From positions 1 to 8,936 of the forward strand of contig JAFXFY010000124.1 in the NCBI GenBank assembly GCA_017513365.1: DNA of 8,936 nucleotides, read 5' to 3'. The notes under the pieces were generated by a model. That model was not told the DNA's origin and did no database searches. It saw only the letters and a program-made list of their open reading frames with translations. This DNA is from Alphaproteobacteria bacterium. Lineage in GTDB: Bacteria > Pseudomonadota > Alphaproteobacteria > CAAHEQ01 > UBA3637. Made by a program: the position numbers and the translations under genes. Below are positions 1 through 5,241 of this stretch, piece by piece; the first letter of the stretch is position 1; every line of letters begins with the position of its first letter.

Positions 1-24
1 CTAATTTATCGAACTCGCAAAAAA

Positions 25-702
25 CTATTCAAAAATAAAACGAACATTATATCCATCAATTTTCACGTGGATACCCTCATTCCATTCTACATCATACAAC
101 CAATACGGATAACTATTAAAACGCATAGAAATCTCCGCACCTTTTTGTGTAAGAGAAACAGAACAAGTAGAAACAAATTCAGGCTGATATCGAGAGGCAC
201 ATTCCATCCTTTCAGATGAAACCAAAACTCCCGTTTCAGAAATGTATTTATTCAATTTATCCAAATACTCTTCGGCTTTAAAAGACTGTATAGCCACAAA
301 AACAATTAAACCCATAAATGCTATGTATAGAAACAGTGAAAGAGGATATAGGACATAACTCTTTTTTACATCTGTTATTCCTTCTTTTTTTGCCCTTTGT
401 TTCTGAATGTCATAAATAAATTTTGGGATACCAATTTCTGTAAAAAATAAAAAGGCTATTATATCTATATTTAAGATTTTCTTGAATTTTTTATCATCAC
501 CATCTGGTTTGTTTTTATGTAACAAGAAACATAATGGAATAAGCCATACTAGTTTCCATCCGATGAATCGAGATGCATGACTGGACAAAGGTATATTGAC
601 TACATTTTGAAAAGGAAATATCCATTCCATAACCATAATAGAAATTAAAATTGCAATTGAACATAAAACAGCGATTAACGTAGCTTTGCCTTTATTAAAC
701 AT
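25..702 (-). CDS. Unrecognised multi-pass membrane protein, 225 aa
   Basis: I do not recognise this family. The protein starts with a hydrophobic helix (about residues 8-28). Hydrophobic stretches follow at about 48-62 and 79-93 and a strong one at about 116-139. A basic, lysine-rich loop lies at about 63-76 and another at 100-115. The C-terminal part (about 140-225) is soluble, probably beta-rich, and has two cysteines (C168 and C180) that could form a disulphide if it faces the periplasm. The start is supported by an AAAGGG Shine-Dalgarno about 6 nt upstream of ATG. The stop (TAG) lies inside the window, so the gene is complete. It faces away from the tail-fibre unit, and the next gene to its left is not visible. 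Base composition is AT-rich like the LicD and TagD genes. It could be an accessory or immunity-type membrane protein, but nothing in the sequence shows a function. Confidence 0.75.
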   Translation of the reverse strand: MFNKGKATLIAVLCSIAILISIMVMEWIFPFQNVVNIPLSSHASRFIGWKLVWLIPLCFLLHKNKPDGDDKKFKKILNIDIIAFLFFTEIGIPKFIYDIQKQRAKKEGITDVKKSYVLYPLSLFLYIAFMGLIVFVAIQSFKAEEYLDKLNKYISETGVLVSSERMECASRYQPEFVSTCSVSLTQKGAEISMRFNSYPYWLYDVEWNEGIHVKIDGYNVRFIFE

Positions 703-720
703 TTTATTCCCTTTCTTTGC

Positions 721-726
721 ATTATA
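721..726 (-). promoter_or_regulatory. Possible -10 box for the membrane-protein gene
   Basis: A perfect TATAAT on the minus strand lies 18 nt before the start codon of the 225-aa membrane protein. A transcript from it would start about where the Shine-Dalgarno begins, so the leader would be very short. No convincing -35 sits 16-18 bp upstream. A perfect TTGACA (762-767, minus) exists but is 35 bp away. In AT-rich DNA this may be chance. Confidence 0.3.
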
Positions 727-756
727 CCTATGTTTTTATGTTTAAAGAATAAACAT

Positions 757-846
757 TTATTTGTCAATATAAAAATTTTCAACTTCCATCGCCAACTTTT
801 TGAAATCCGCTAAATTCTTGGCCCGGTATTCGCTAAGCACGCTGTA
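757..846 (-). pseudogene. Possible C-terminal fragment of a lost gene
   Basis: On the minus strand a frame running into a TAA at 757-759 reads as a plausible soluble, charged protein tail of about 29 residues. It includes the words SEYRAKNLADFKKL and MEVENFYIDK. It has no usable start, and its upstream part runs straight through the terminator-like hairpin at 851-880, so it is unlikely to be an intact gene. The plus-strand open frame starting at 800 is the mirror of this stretch and looks less protein-like. I do not recognise the parent protein. I read it as debris of a truncated gene, with low confidence. Confidence 0.25.
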
Positions 847-850
847 CCAA

Positions 851-880
851 AAATTAAATAAGCCCCTAAAAATGGGACTT
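851..880 (-). terminator. Minus-strand intrinsic terminator-like hairpin
   Basis: Read on the minus strand, AAGTCCC and GGGGCTT pair as 7 bp with one G-U wobble around a 7-nt loop (ATTTTTA). A U-rich tail (ATTTAATTT) follows. On the plus strand the same stem has a C-A mismatch, so it works better as a minus-strand terminator. It lies just downstream of the stop at 891-893 that ends the remnant frame over 891-986, as expected for the 3' end of a former gene. Confidence 0.45.
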
Positions 881-890
881 TTTTTAATGC

Positions 891-1210
891 TTATTTTTCG
901 CCTGTTTTTACTTTCCCGTCACAGTTACACGTCACCAATTCCAACATCTGCTCATCTATGGCTACCGCCTTGTTTCGCAGTGTTTCATTGCTTTACGCAG
1001 AAAAACAGTTCCCCAAACTGTTTTTCCTTGCGCAGTGATAAAGACATTAGACCTCTTTTTTTTCTTTGGATTAAACCAGCAAGGAATGTGATTGATGTTA
1101 AACTAATAAATCCAACTGCCAAAGGCCATTAGTCTGATCAAATATAAATGGGGGAAAACCAACTGCTCGGGGTGTGGCAACCTGTGGTCGGTGGTGGGAA
1201 CCTTTTTGAA
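891..1210 (-). pseudogene. Frame-broken minus-strand gene remnant
   Basis: Three overlapping minus-strand frames follow one another and each reads like protein. Frame C (about 1103-1210) contains HPEQLVFPHLYLIRLMAFG. Frame A (985-1128) has a hydrophobic stretch (AVGFISLTSITFLAGLI), then basic QRKKRG, and ends ELFFCVKQ. Frame B (open over 894-992, stop 891-893) contains NKAVAIDEQMLELVTCNCDG and ends KVKTGEK. Each step is a +1 shift, which is what single-base losses in a decaying gene would give. Together they would make about 100 residues: a short soluble start, one membrane helix, and a tail with a CNC pair. A minus-strand terminator-like hairpin follows the last stop. No intact start codon with a ribosome-binding site is visible. 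Alternatives are overlapping small phage lysis-type genes or chance. I do not recognise the family. Confidence 0.3.
1001..1025. repeat. Perfect 10-bp inverted repeat, hairpin
   Basis: AAAAACAGTT and AACTGTTTTT are perfect reverse complements separated by CCCCA. The outer A and T runs give a terminator shape on either strand, but the stem has only two G-C pairs. It lies inside the frame-broken remnant, so it may simply be coding debris. Confidence 0.4.
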
Positions 1211-1318
1211 GCGTTAACCCTTAAAACAAATTTGTTTATTTTTATATTAAAATATAAAATAACTATATCTCAATATAACTATTTGAAAAACAATAACATT
1301 TATGAATATTTTCCTTGA
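1148..1318 (+). other. Weak small open frame, 56 codons
   Basis: A plus-strand ATG opens a 56-codon frame whose first 28 residues (MGENQLLGVWQPVVGGGN and following) come from GC-rich DNA. The rest is AT-rich and low in complexity (for example KNNNIYEYFP). There is no Shine-Dalgarno, and the stop overlaps the -35 box of the tail-fibre promoter. The composition break near 1220 suggests the start is old sequence joined to AT-rich spacer. The opposite strand carries frame C of the remnant over the same bases, and at most one of the two is real. I list it only so the stretch is accounted for. Confidence 0.12.
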
Positions 1319-1343
1319 CTTTTGAATAAAAGTGTGTTATATT
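1315..1343 (+). promoter_or_regulatory. Sigma70-type promoter of the tail-fibre unit
   Basis: TTGACT (1315-1320), a 17-bp spacer and TATATT (1338-1343) match the sigma70 consensus at 5/6 and 5/6 with ideal spacing. Transcription would begin at about 1350, at the left arm of the nested inverted repeat and about 115 nt before the tail-fibre start codon. Confidence 0.7.
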
Positions 1344-1348
1344 CCTAA

Positions 1349-1394
1349 TTAGTTAACAGGCACAAGTGTATCTTGTGTTTTTTTTGTTAACTAA
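1349..1394 (+). repeat. Nested inverted repeat at the transcript start
   Basis: TTAGTTAACA (1349-1358) and TGTTAACTAA (1385-1394) form a perfect 10-bp inverted repeat, and each arm contains the palindrome GTTAAC. The pair encloses the terminator-like hairpin at 1361-1385 and sits at the predicted transcription start. It could be an RNA stem that competes with the inner terminator, or a paired operator. The sequence does not decide between these. Confidence 0.5.
1361..1385 (+). terminator. Leader terminator/attenuator hairpin 1
   Basis: CACAAG (1361-1366) pairs perfectly with CTTGTG (1372-1377) around a 5-nt loop and is followed at once by eight T. This is the form of an intrinsic terminator, but it lies only about 35 nt downstream of the predicted start of its own transcript. 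It would therefore attenuate the tail-fibre gene or end a tiny RNA. Confidence 0.55.
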
Positions 1395-1414
1395 AATGAT
1401 TAGTCTATTTTATG

Positions 1415-1446
1415 AGGGGTTGGATACGTCCAAGCCCTTTTAATTT
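1415..1446 (+). terminator. Leader terminator/attenuator hairpin 2
   Basis: A ten-step stem runs from A1415-A1424 to T1429-T1438 with one G-G mismatch (1419/1434) and a TACG loop. It is followed by TTTTAATTTTTT. It stands directly before the tail-fibre ribosome-binding site (AAGGA at 1452-1456), so it is either a second attenuator or the old 3' end of a lost upstream phage gene. Confidence 0.5.
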
Positions 1447-1464
1447 TTTATAAGGAACTTAATT

Positions 1465-2466
1465 ATGTCACATATAAAACTTCATGGAGTTAAACCCCGT
1501 ATTCAGTATGTGGCAGATGGGACGCTCACAACATACGAGTTTCCGTTTGTCATTTTTACGAATGCGGATATTCAAGTATATTTGAACGATATTTTACAAA
1601 CGCCTGAGACTTATACTGTTTCAGGTGTCAAAAATACCAACGGAGGCAGTATTACCTTTATGACCCCTCCTCCAAACGGTACTATTATCACGATTACCAG
1701 AGATCTCAGCATAGAACGCACGACGGACTTTCAAGAGGGTGGGGCTTTACGAGCCGATACACTTAATGATGAGTTTGATTATCAAACGGCGTGCTTACAA
1801 CAAGTCGCAGACAGCATTAACCGGTCTATGGTTTTACCTCCTTATGCCACCGACACGAATGTAGATTTGACTTTGCCTACGCCCTCGGCTGGCAAAGCGA
1901 TTGTGTGGAACAGTGATGGGACGAATCTGGAAAATTCAGCTGTAAAAATAAATGAGTTGGAAAGCACTTTGCGGACGTATAAGGAAAGCGCAGAATCATC
2001 TGCCACCATCGCCACCGAAAAAGCGATACTCGCCTCGGACAAAGCCGACACGGCCACAGAACAAGCACAGGTTGCGACGGAAAAAGCCACCCTTGCCACA
2101 CAAAAAGCCACAGAAACCGCCAATGCTCTATCCACCAAAGCAAATACCGACATGAACAATTTAACAACGGTGGGGAAAAACAATATTTTCACTCAAGCCG
2201 TTATTGTAGAAAAATATATTAATGGAATGGATTTTTACAGAGTATGGTCTGATGGATGGATTGAACAAGGTGGACGAGGTGTAATGACTTCTACTGATAC
2301 AACGATTAATTTATTAAAACCATTTTCAAATTCGGCTTATTGCGTAACAACCTCAACGTGGCAACATAAGACATTACAAATTACAATTAATTCAAAAAGC
2401 TCTATCACATTTGACTATCCCGAGTCGGCAACGGGGCATTTTTGTTGGTACTCGTGCGGATATTAA
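1465..2466 (+). CDS. T7 gp17-type phage tail fibre protein, 333 aa
   Basis: Residues about 10-122 show the N-terminal virion-anchoring domain of T7 gp17-like fibres. The marks are IQYVADGTLTTYEFPF (13-28), VYLNDI (38-43), GGSITFMTPPPNGTIITITR (60-79), RTTDFQEGG (85-93) and RADTLNDEFD (96-105). A linker follows. Residues 164-226 are an alanine-rich coiled coil, six heptads of it (180-221) following A-x-x-A-[ST]-[EDQ]-[KQ]. The C-terminal part (about 250-333) contains FYRVWSDGWIEQGGRG (257-272) and is likely the receptor-binding tip. AAGGA lies 8 nt before ATG. In T7-like phages this protein attaches to the tail and binds the cell surface. Here it has its own promoter and terminator, with only the small downstream gene beside it and no head, tail or packaging genes. 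It may be a prophage remnant, a spare fibre cassette, or part of a particle encoded elsewhere. Confidence 0.85.
   Translation: MSHIKLHGVKPRIQYVADGTLTTYEFPFVIFTNADIQVYLNDILQTPETYTVSGVKNTNGGSITFMTPPPNGTIITITRDLSIERTTDFQEGGALRADTLNDEFDYQTACLQQVADSINRSMVLPPYATDTNVDLTLPTPSAGKAIVWNSDGTNLENSAVKINELESTLRTYKESAESSATIATEKAILASDKADTATEQAQVATEKATLATQKATETANALSTKANTDMNNLTTVGKNNIFTQAVIVEKYINGMDFYRVWSDGWIEQGGRGVMTSTDTTINLLKPFSNSAYCVTTSTWQHKTLQITINSKSSITFDYPESATGHFCWYSCGY
2002..2127 (+). repeat. Six imperfect 21-bp tandem repeats (heptad coding)
   Basis: Within the tail-fibre gene six 21-bp units encode the heptads ATIATEK, AILASDK, ADTATEQ, AQVATEK, ATLATQK and ATETANA. The units share GCCACxxxxGCCACxGAAAAA-like bases. 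Such arrays can gain or lose whole heptads without a frameshift and so change the length of the coiled-coil shaft. Confidence 0.7.
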
Positions 2467-2478
2467 AGGAGGAAGAAT

Positions 2479-2748
2479 ATGATTTTAAAAAAAGGTTATA
2501 CGAATACAGAATACGCCGATTTTGCTGTTCTTGCAAATTCAAAGGGGATGAGGCTCATCACAAAAGAAAACGGTAATGTTGAGATGGTAGAAATTATCAG
2601 ACCCGAACCGACTTATCAAGAACTGCGTCGCAGAGCTTATCCCGAAATTTTGGAACAATTGGATATGATATACTGGGATAAAATCAATGGCACGAATAAT
2701 TGGATGACAACCATTACAGATATTAAAAATAAATACCCGAAAGAGTAA
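2479..2748 (+). CDS. Small tail-fibre-associated protein, 89 aa
   Basis: This gene starts 12 nt after the tail-fibre stop. A perfect AAAGGAGG (2465-2472), which overlaps that stop codon, fixes the start. The protein has an N-terminal half (ADFAVLANSKGMRLI) without a recognised domain. Its C-terminal half follows a pattern common in small phage proteins beside fibre genes: PTYQELRRRAYPEI, then EQLDMIYWDKINGT, then IKNKYPK at the end. Proteins with this tail are usually annotated as tail-fibre assembly or hypothetical phage proteins. A chaperone or tip-cap role for the upstream fibre is therefore reasonable but not shown here. Co-transcription is very likely because of the tight spacing and the shared terminator 8 nt downstream. 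Confidence 0.75.
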   Translation: MILKKGYTNTEYADFAVLANSKGMRLITKENGNVEMVEIIRPEPTYQELRRRAYPEILEQLDMIYWDKINGTNNWMTTITDIKNKYPKE

Positions 2749-2755
2749 TTCTACG

Positions 2756-2779
2756 AGCCCGTCTTAACGGCGGGCTTTT
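2756..2779 (+). terminator. Strong terminator closing the tail-fibre unit
   Basis: AGCCCGTC (2756-2763) pairs with GGCGGGCT (2769-2776) as eight pairs including one G-U, around a TTAAC loop, and runs into TTTT. It lies just after the 89-aa gene and between two converging transcripts. On the minus strand it has no U-run, so for the glycan operon it could only act as a blocking stem. Confidence 0.85.
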
Positions 2780-2788
2780 ACTATAATA

Positions 2789-3184
2789 TTATGATTTTTT
2801 TTGTTTTAAATACTGTTTCGTAGCTGTTGAACAAACATCAGGAGTTCTAGGAAGATAGGCTACTTGACAAAATTCTTCTAAAAAATCAAATTTACCAGCC
2901 CAATCATCACCCATTACAAAAATATCGGCTTGATATTTTTGAATATCCGTTCCTTTTTGTTCCCAAGAATTTTCCGGAATAACTAAATCAACATAGCGAC
3001 AGGCTTCTAAAATCATTTTACGTTGTTCATAGGTATAAAATGATTGTTTATTTTTCATCTTATTAAATTCATCTGAAGATAATCCAACAATCAAATAATC
3101 CCCCAATGCCTTAGCACGTTTTAATAAATTGATATGTCCATAATGTAAAACATCAAAGGTTCCATAAGTAATAATACGTTTCAT
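2789..3184 (-). CDS. tagD: Glycerol-3-phosphate cytidylyltransferase (TagD-like)
   Basis: This cytosolic enzyme joins CTP and glycerol-3-phosphate to give CDP-glycerol. Its 131 residues match the usual TagD length (about 130). The nucleotidyltransferase start YGTFDVLHYGHINLL (7-21) has the HxGH signature at H14-H17. FVMGDDWAGKFDF (89-101) is the typical TagD stretch. The family's RTEGISTT CTP-binding motif is altered to RTPDVCST (113-120), with R, T and the S-T pair kept. It is the last gene of the operon and its ATG overlaps the LicD stop (ATGA). AAGGAT precedes the start. Next to a LicD-family transferase it most likely supplies a CDP-alditol for phosphate-linked decoration of a surface glycan rather than classical wall teichoic acid, since no polymerase is seen here. 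A related CDP-alditol is possible given the motif change. Confidence 0.88.
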   Translation of the reverse strand: MKRIITYGTFDVLHYGHINLLKRAKALGDYLIVGLSSDEFNKMKNKQSFYTYEQRKMILEACRYVDLVIPENSWEQKGTDIQKYQADIFVMGDDWAGKFDFLEEFCQVAYLPRTPDVCSTATKQYLKQKKS

Positions 3185-4152
3185 CTTTTGTATCCTTTTT
3201 TTCTAAAACTTTCCAATTTTTCCAATTCAATATCATCTAAATTTTTTAAATCGAGATGTTTATGACAATCCATTGGAAATGCCCAATAATCACCATATTC
3301 TTTTGTTAATACAGAATGAACTCTATTCGGGGCATAAAAGGTAGTCCCTTCAAACAAAATTGTAGATAAAGGGAAAATATCTGATTTTTTTAAAATTCTA
3401 GGTTGACCCGCTCTTGTTTCCAAACCTAAAAATAAATTTTCCCCTTCTTTATGATACAATGACATATTAAACTTATCCACAACATTTTGTATTGGTGCAA
3501 AATCAGAATATTTTTGAAGTAGATTTAACATTTTTGTTTTTTCATTACAACCTTCTAAAATTTTTTCCTTAATTTCAGCAGAAGAGGCATTTGTAGGATA
3601 ATATGGAAAAATATCAACAGCAAAAGATAATTTGCCTTTCATATTCCAGTAAATAAAATCAATCCAGTCTTTATCTGTTTGTGGTATAAAATCAATATGT
3701 AAACACTTTCCGATTTGGCAAGGAACTTTTTTAAAATAACAACAAGTATCTTTAAACTCTTTTTCTGCAATATTGCAAAAACGTTCAAAATCATCATTCA
3801 TCATACAAATATCAACATCATCATCCCAAGGAATAAAACCTTTATGACGAACAGCCCCTAATAACGTACCAAAATCTAACCAATACTTAATATCATTTTT
3901 TTTACAAATACGATCTACTTCTTTTAAAACTTCAAGACTTAACATTTGTATATCATAAGAAATACCCTTTGCGGCCGGAACTTTTGATATATCTAGTGAG
4001 TTAGATATCATATTTTCTAAATGCGTTATTTTTCGGGTCAATTCAAAAAAATACTTATCTATTTTTTCAGACTTATACTTTCTTCTAAATTCTTTTCTTT
4101 TTTGTTTATTTGGAATAAAAGCTGCTAAAATTTGACACAATACACGATTCAT
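3181..4152 (-). CDS. LicD-family phosphotransferase, 323 aa
   Basis: LicD/fukutin-family proteins move a phospho-alditol or phosphocholine from its CDP-activated form to a sugar. The diagnostic block starts at about residue 92 and reads DFGTLLGAVRHKGFIPWD, then DDVDICM, with the metal-binding acidic cluster at D110-D112 and D114. A basic, possibly coiled N-terminal stretch (about 12-55) precedes it. The C-terminal part has hydrophobic and aromatic patches including FPYYPT and an EYGDYW motif near the end. The ATG lies 2 nt after the upstream GT2 stop with AAAGGAT as ribosome-binding site, and the stop overlaps the TagD start. This pairing suggests the donor is CDP-glycerol or a similar CDP-alditol. 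No choline-activation gene (licC type) is visible. The substrate is inferred; the family call is firm. Confidence 0.87.
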   Translation of the reverse strand: MNRVLCQILAAFIPNKQKRKEFRRKYKSEKIDKYFFELTRKITHLENMISNSLDISKVPAAKGISYDIQMLSLEVLKEVDRICKKNDIKYWLDFGTLLGAVRHKGFIPWDDDVDICMMNDDFERFCNIAEKEFKDTCCYFKKVPCQIGKCLHIDFIPQTDKDWIDFIYWNMKGKLSFAVDIFPYYPTNASSAEIKEKILEGCNEKTKMLNLLQKYSDFAPIQNVVDKFNMSLYHKEGENLFLGLETRAGQPRILKKSDIFPLSTILFEGTTFYAPNRVHSVLTKEYGDYWAFPMDCHKHLDLKNLDDIELEKLESFRKKGYKR

Positions 4153-4154
4153 TT

Positions 4155-5240
4155 TTATCCTTTCTTTCTCCTACGAATTGAAATTTTAATACCCAAAATC
4201 CGAATTACTTTATGTTTTTTGGAAGATGAATTCTTAATTGAAAAAATATTTTGAAGTATTTGTTTTGTCATAAATTTAAGTTTAAAATTCGGATCGGCTA
4301 ATTTTAAAAAGGTATCTTTTTCATCTTTTGAAAAATGGGTTGAGTTCATAACAATATTTTTATCCATTTTTTTAAATACGGAATTAATTCGTTTCATGCA
4401 ATAAAAGTAATATTTATTGTCAACCCTTCCCCAATTCCACATCATGTGACGATACATCTCTGCATAAAAATCATCTTTTATTTTTTCATATTTTTCGGGA
4501 TATTTTTGGAAAAACTTATTCAGTTCATCATAAATATCAAATACATCGTCTGGATTATTTTTTTTCACAGAAGAAGCATTTTCATTAGTTAACCGGTAAT
4601 TATAAAATGGTTTATGTTCCCAATAAATTTTATTTGCCAACATTAACGTTTCGTAACGCCAATTTTGATCAGCATAGCGTCCCTTATTGATTTCTAAAAC
4701 TTTTATATTGTTTTGACGAATAAAATCTGTCCGATAAATGGCTGTCCAAATACTAGCATGATATTGTAATACCATTGCATATTCATAGACAGAGAAAGGA
4801 TTATATGGCGGACGAATAGCCCAATCATGCCCTGCAATTTCACACTTTGTGGAGCCATCTTCGTTATCCCAATAATTATTATAAATACCCTTTACAACAT
4901 CAACATCATGTTTTTTTGCATCATTGTAAAGTGTTTCATACATATCAGATTCTATAAAATCATCCGGCTCTACGATACCGATATATTCACCTGTTGCCAG
5001 TTCTATACCGTGATTGACAGCTCGGCCATAGCCTCCGTTGGGTTGGTGAACGGCCACCACTCGCGGGTCTTTTTTCGCATATTCATCCACAATTTCGGGA
5101 CATTTATCCTTTGACCCGTCATCTACCAAGATAATTTCAATATCTTTAAGTGTTTGCGCTAAAATACTGTCCACACATTGATGTAAGTATTTTTCTACAC
5201 CATAAATCGGTACAACAATTGATACCTTTGGTTTATTCAT
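4155..5240 (-). CDS. GT2 family glycosyltransferase, 361 aa
   Basis: This is a GT-A fold, family 2 inverting glycosyltransferase, expected at the inner face of the membrane. The N-terminal signature VSIVVPIYGVEKYL (6-19) leads to the nucleotide-binding LVDDGS (38-43). ATGEYIGIVEPDDF (82-95) carries the DxD-like metal site. The C-terminal half is aromatic- and lysine-rich with no clear membrane span and ends in a very basic tail (RRRKKG). AGGAG precedes ATG, 1 nt after the Glf stop. The first 100 residues closely resemble the other GT2 of the operon, down to a nearly identical 33-nt stretch. The DNA for residues about 46-86 (4981-5100) is near 50% GC by hand count, while 4861-4980 is near 31%. 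With Glf next door a galactofuranosyl or other hexosyl transfer is plausible, but the sugar cannot be read from the sequence. Confidence 0.85.
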   Translation of the reverse strand: MNKPKVSIVVPIYGVEKYLHQCVDSILAQTLKDIEIILVDDGSKDKCPEIVDEYAKKDPRVVAVHQPNGGYGRAVNHGIELATGEYIGIVEPDDFIESDMYETLYNDAKKHDVDVVKGIYNNYWDNEDGSTKCEIAGHDWAIRPPYNPFSVYEYAMVLQYHASIWTAIYRTDFIRQNNIKVLEINKGRYADQNWRYETLMLANKIYWEHKPFYNYRLTNENASSVKKNNPDDVFDIYDELNKFFQKYPEKYEKIKDDFYAEMYRHMMWNWGRVDNKYYFYCMKRINSVFKKMDKNIVMNSTHFSKDEKDTFLKLADPNFKLKFMTKQILQNIFSIKNSSSKKHKVIRILGIKISIRRRKKG

Positions 5241-5241
5241 T

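Noticed and set aside
800..1132. Plus-strand open frame of 110 codons
   Set aside because: It has no ribosome-binding site. Its composition is odd, rich in F, L, S and P, and it reads through a terminator-like hairpin. The opposite strand gives more protein-like text, so I take it as a shadow of the remnant genes.
1842..2192. Two minus-strand frames and one plus-strand frame inside the tail-fibre gene
   Set aside because: They mirror the alanine-rich heptad repeats, which open all frames. Their compositions are biased and none has a ribosome-binding site.
2776..2788. Terminator specific to the glycan operon
   Set aside because: Downstream of tagD the only stem is the 2756-2776 hairpin. On the minus strand it lacks a U-run, so I do not call a separate terminator for the operon.
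4827..5114. Plus-strand frame opposite the second GT2 gene
   Set aside because: It lies antisense to a gene with clear GT2 motifs, has no ribosome-binding site and has no recognisable domain.
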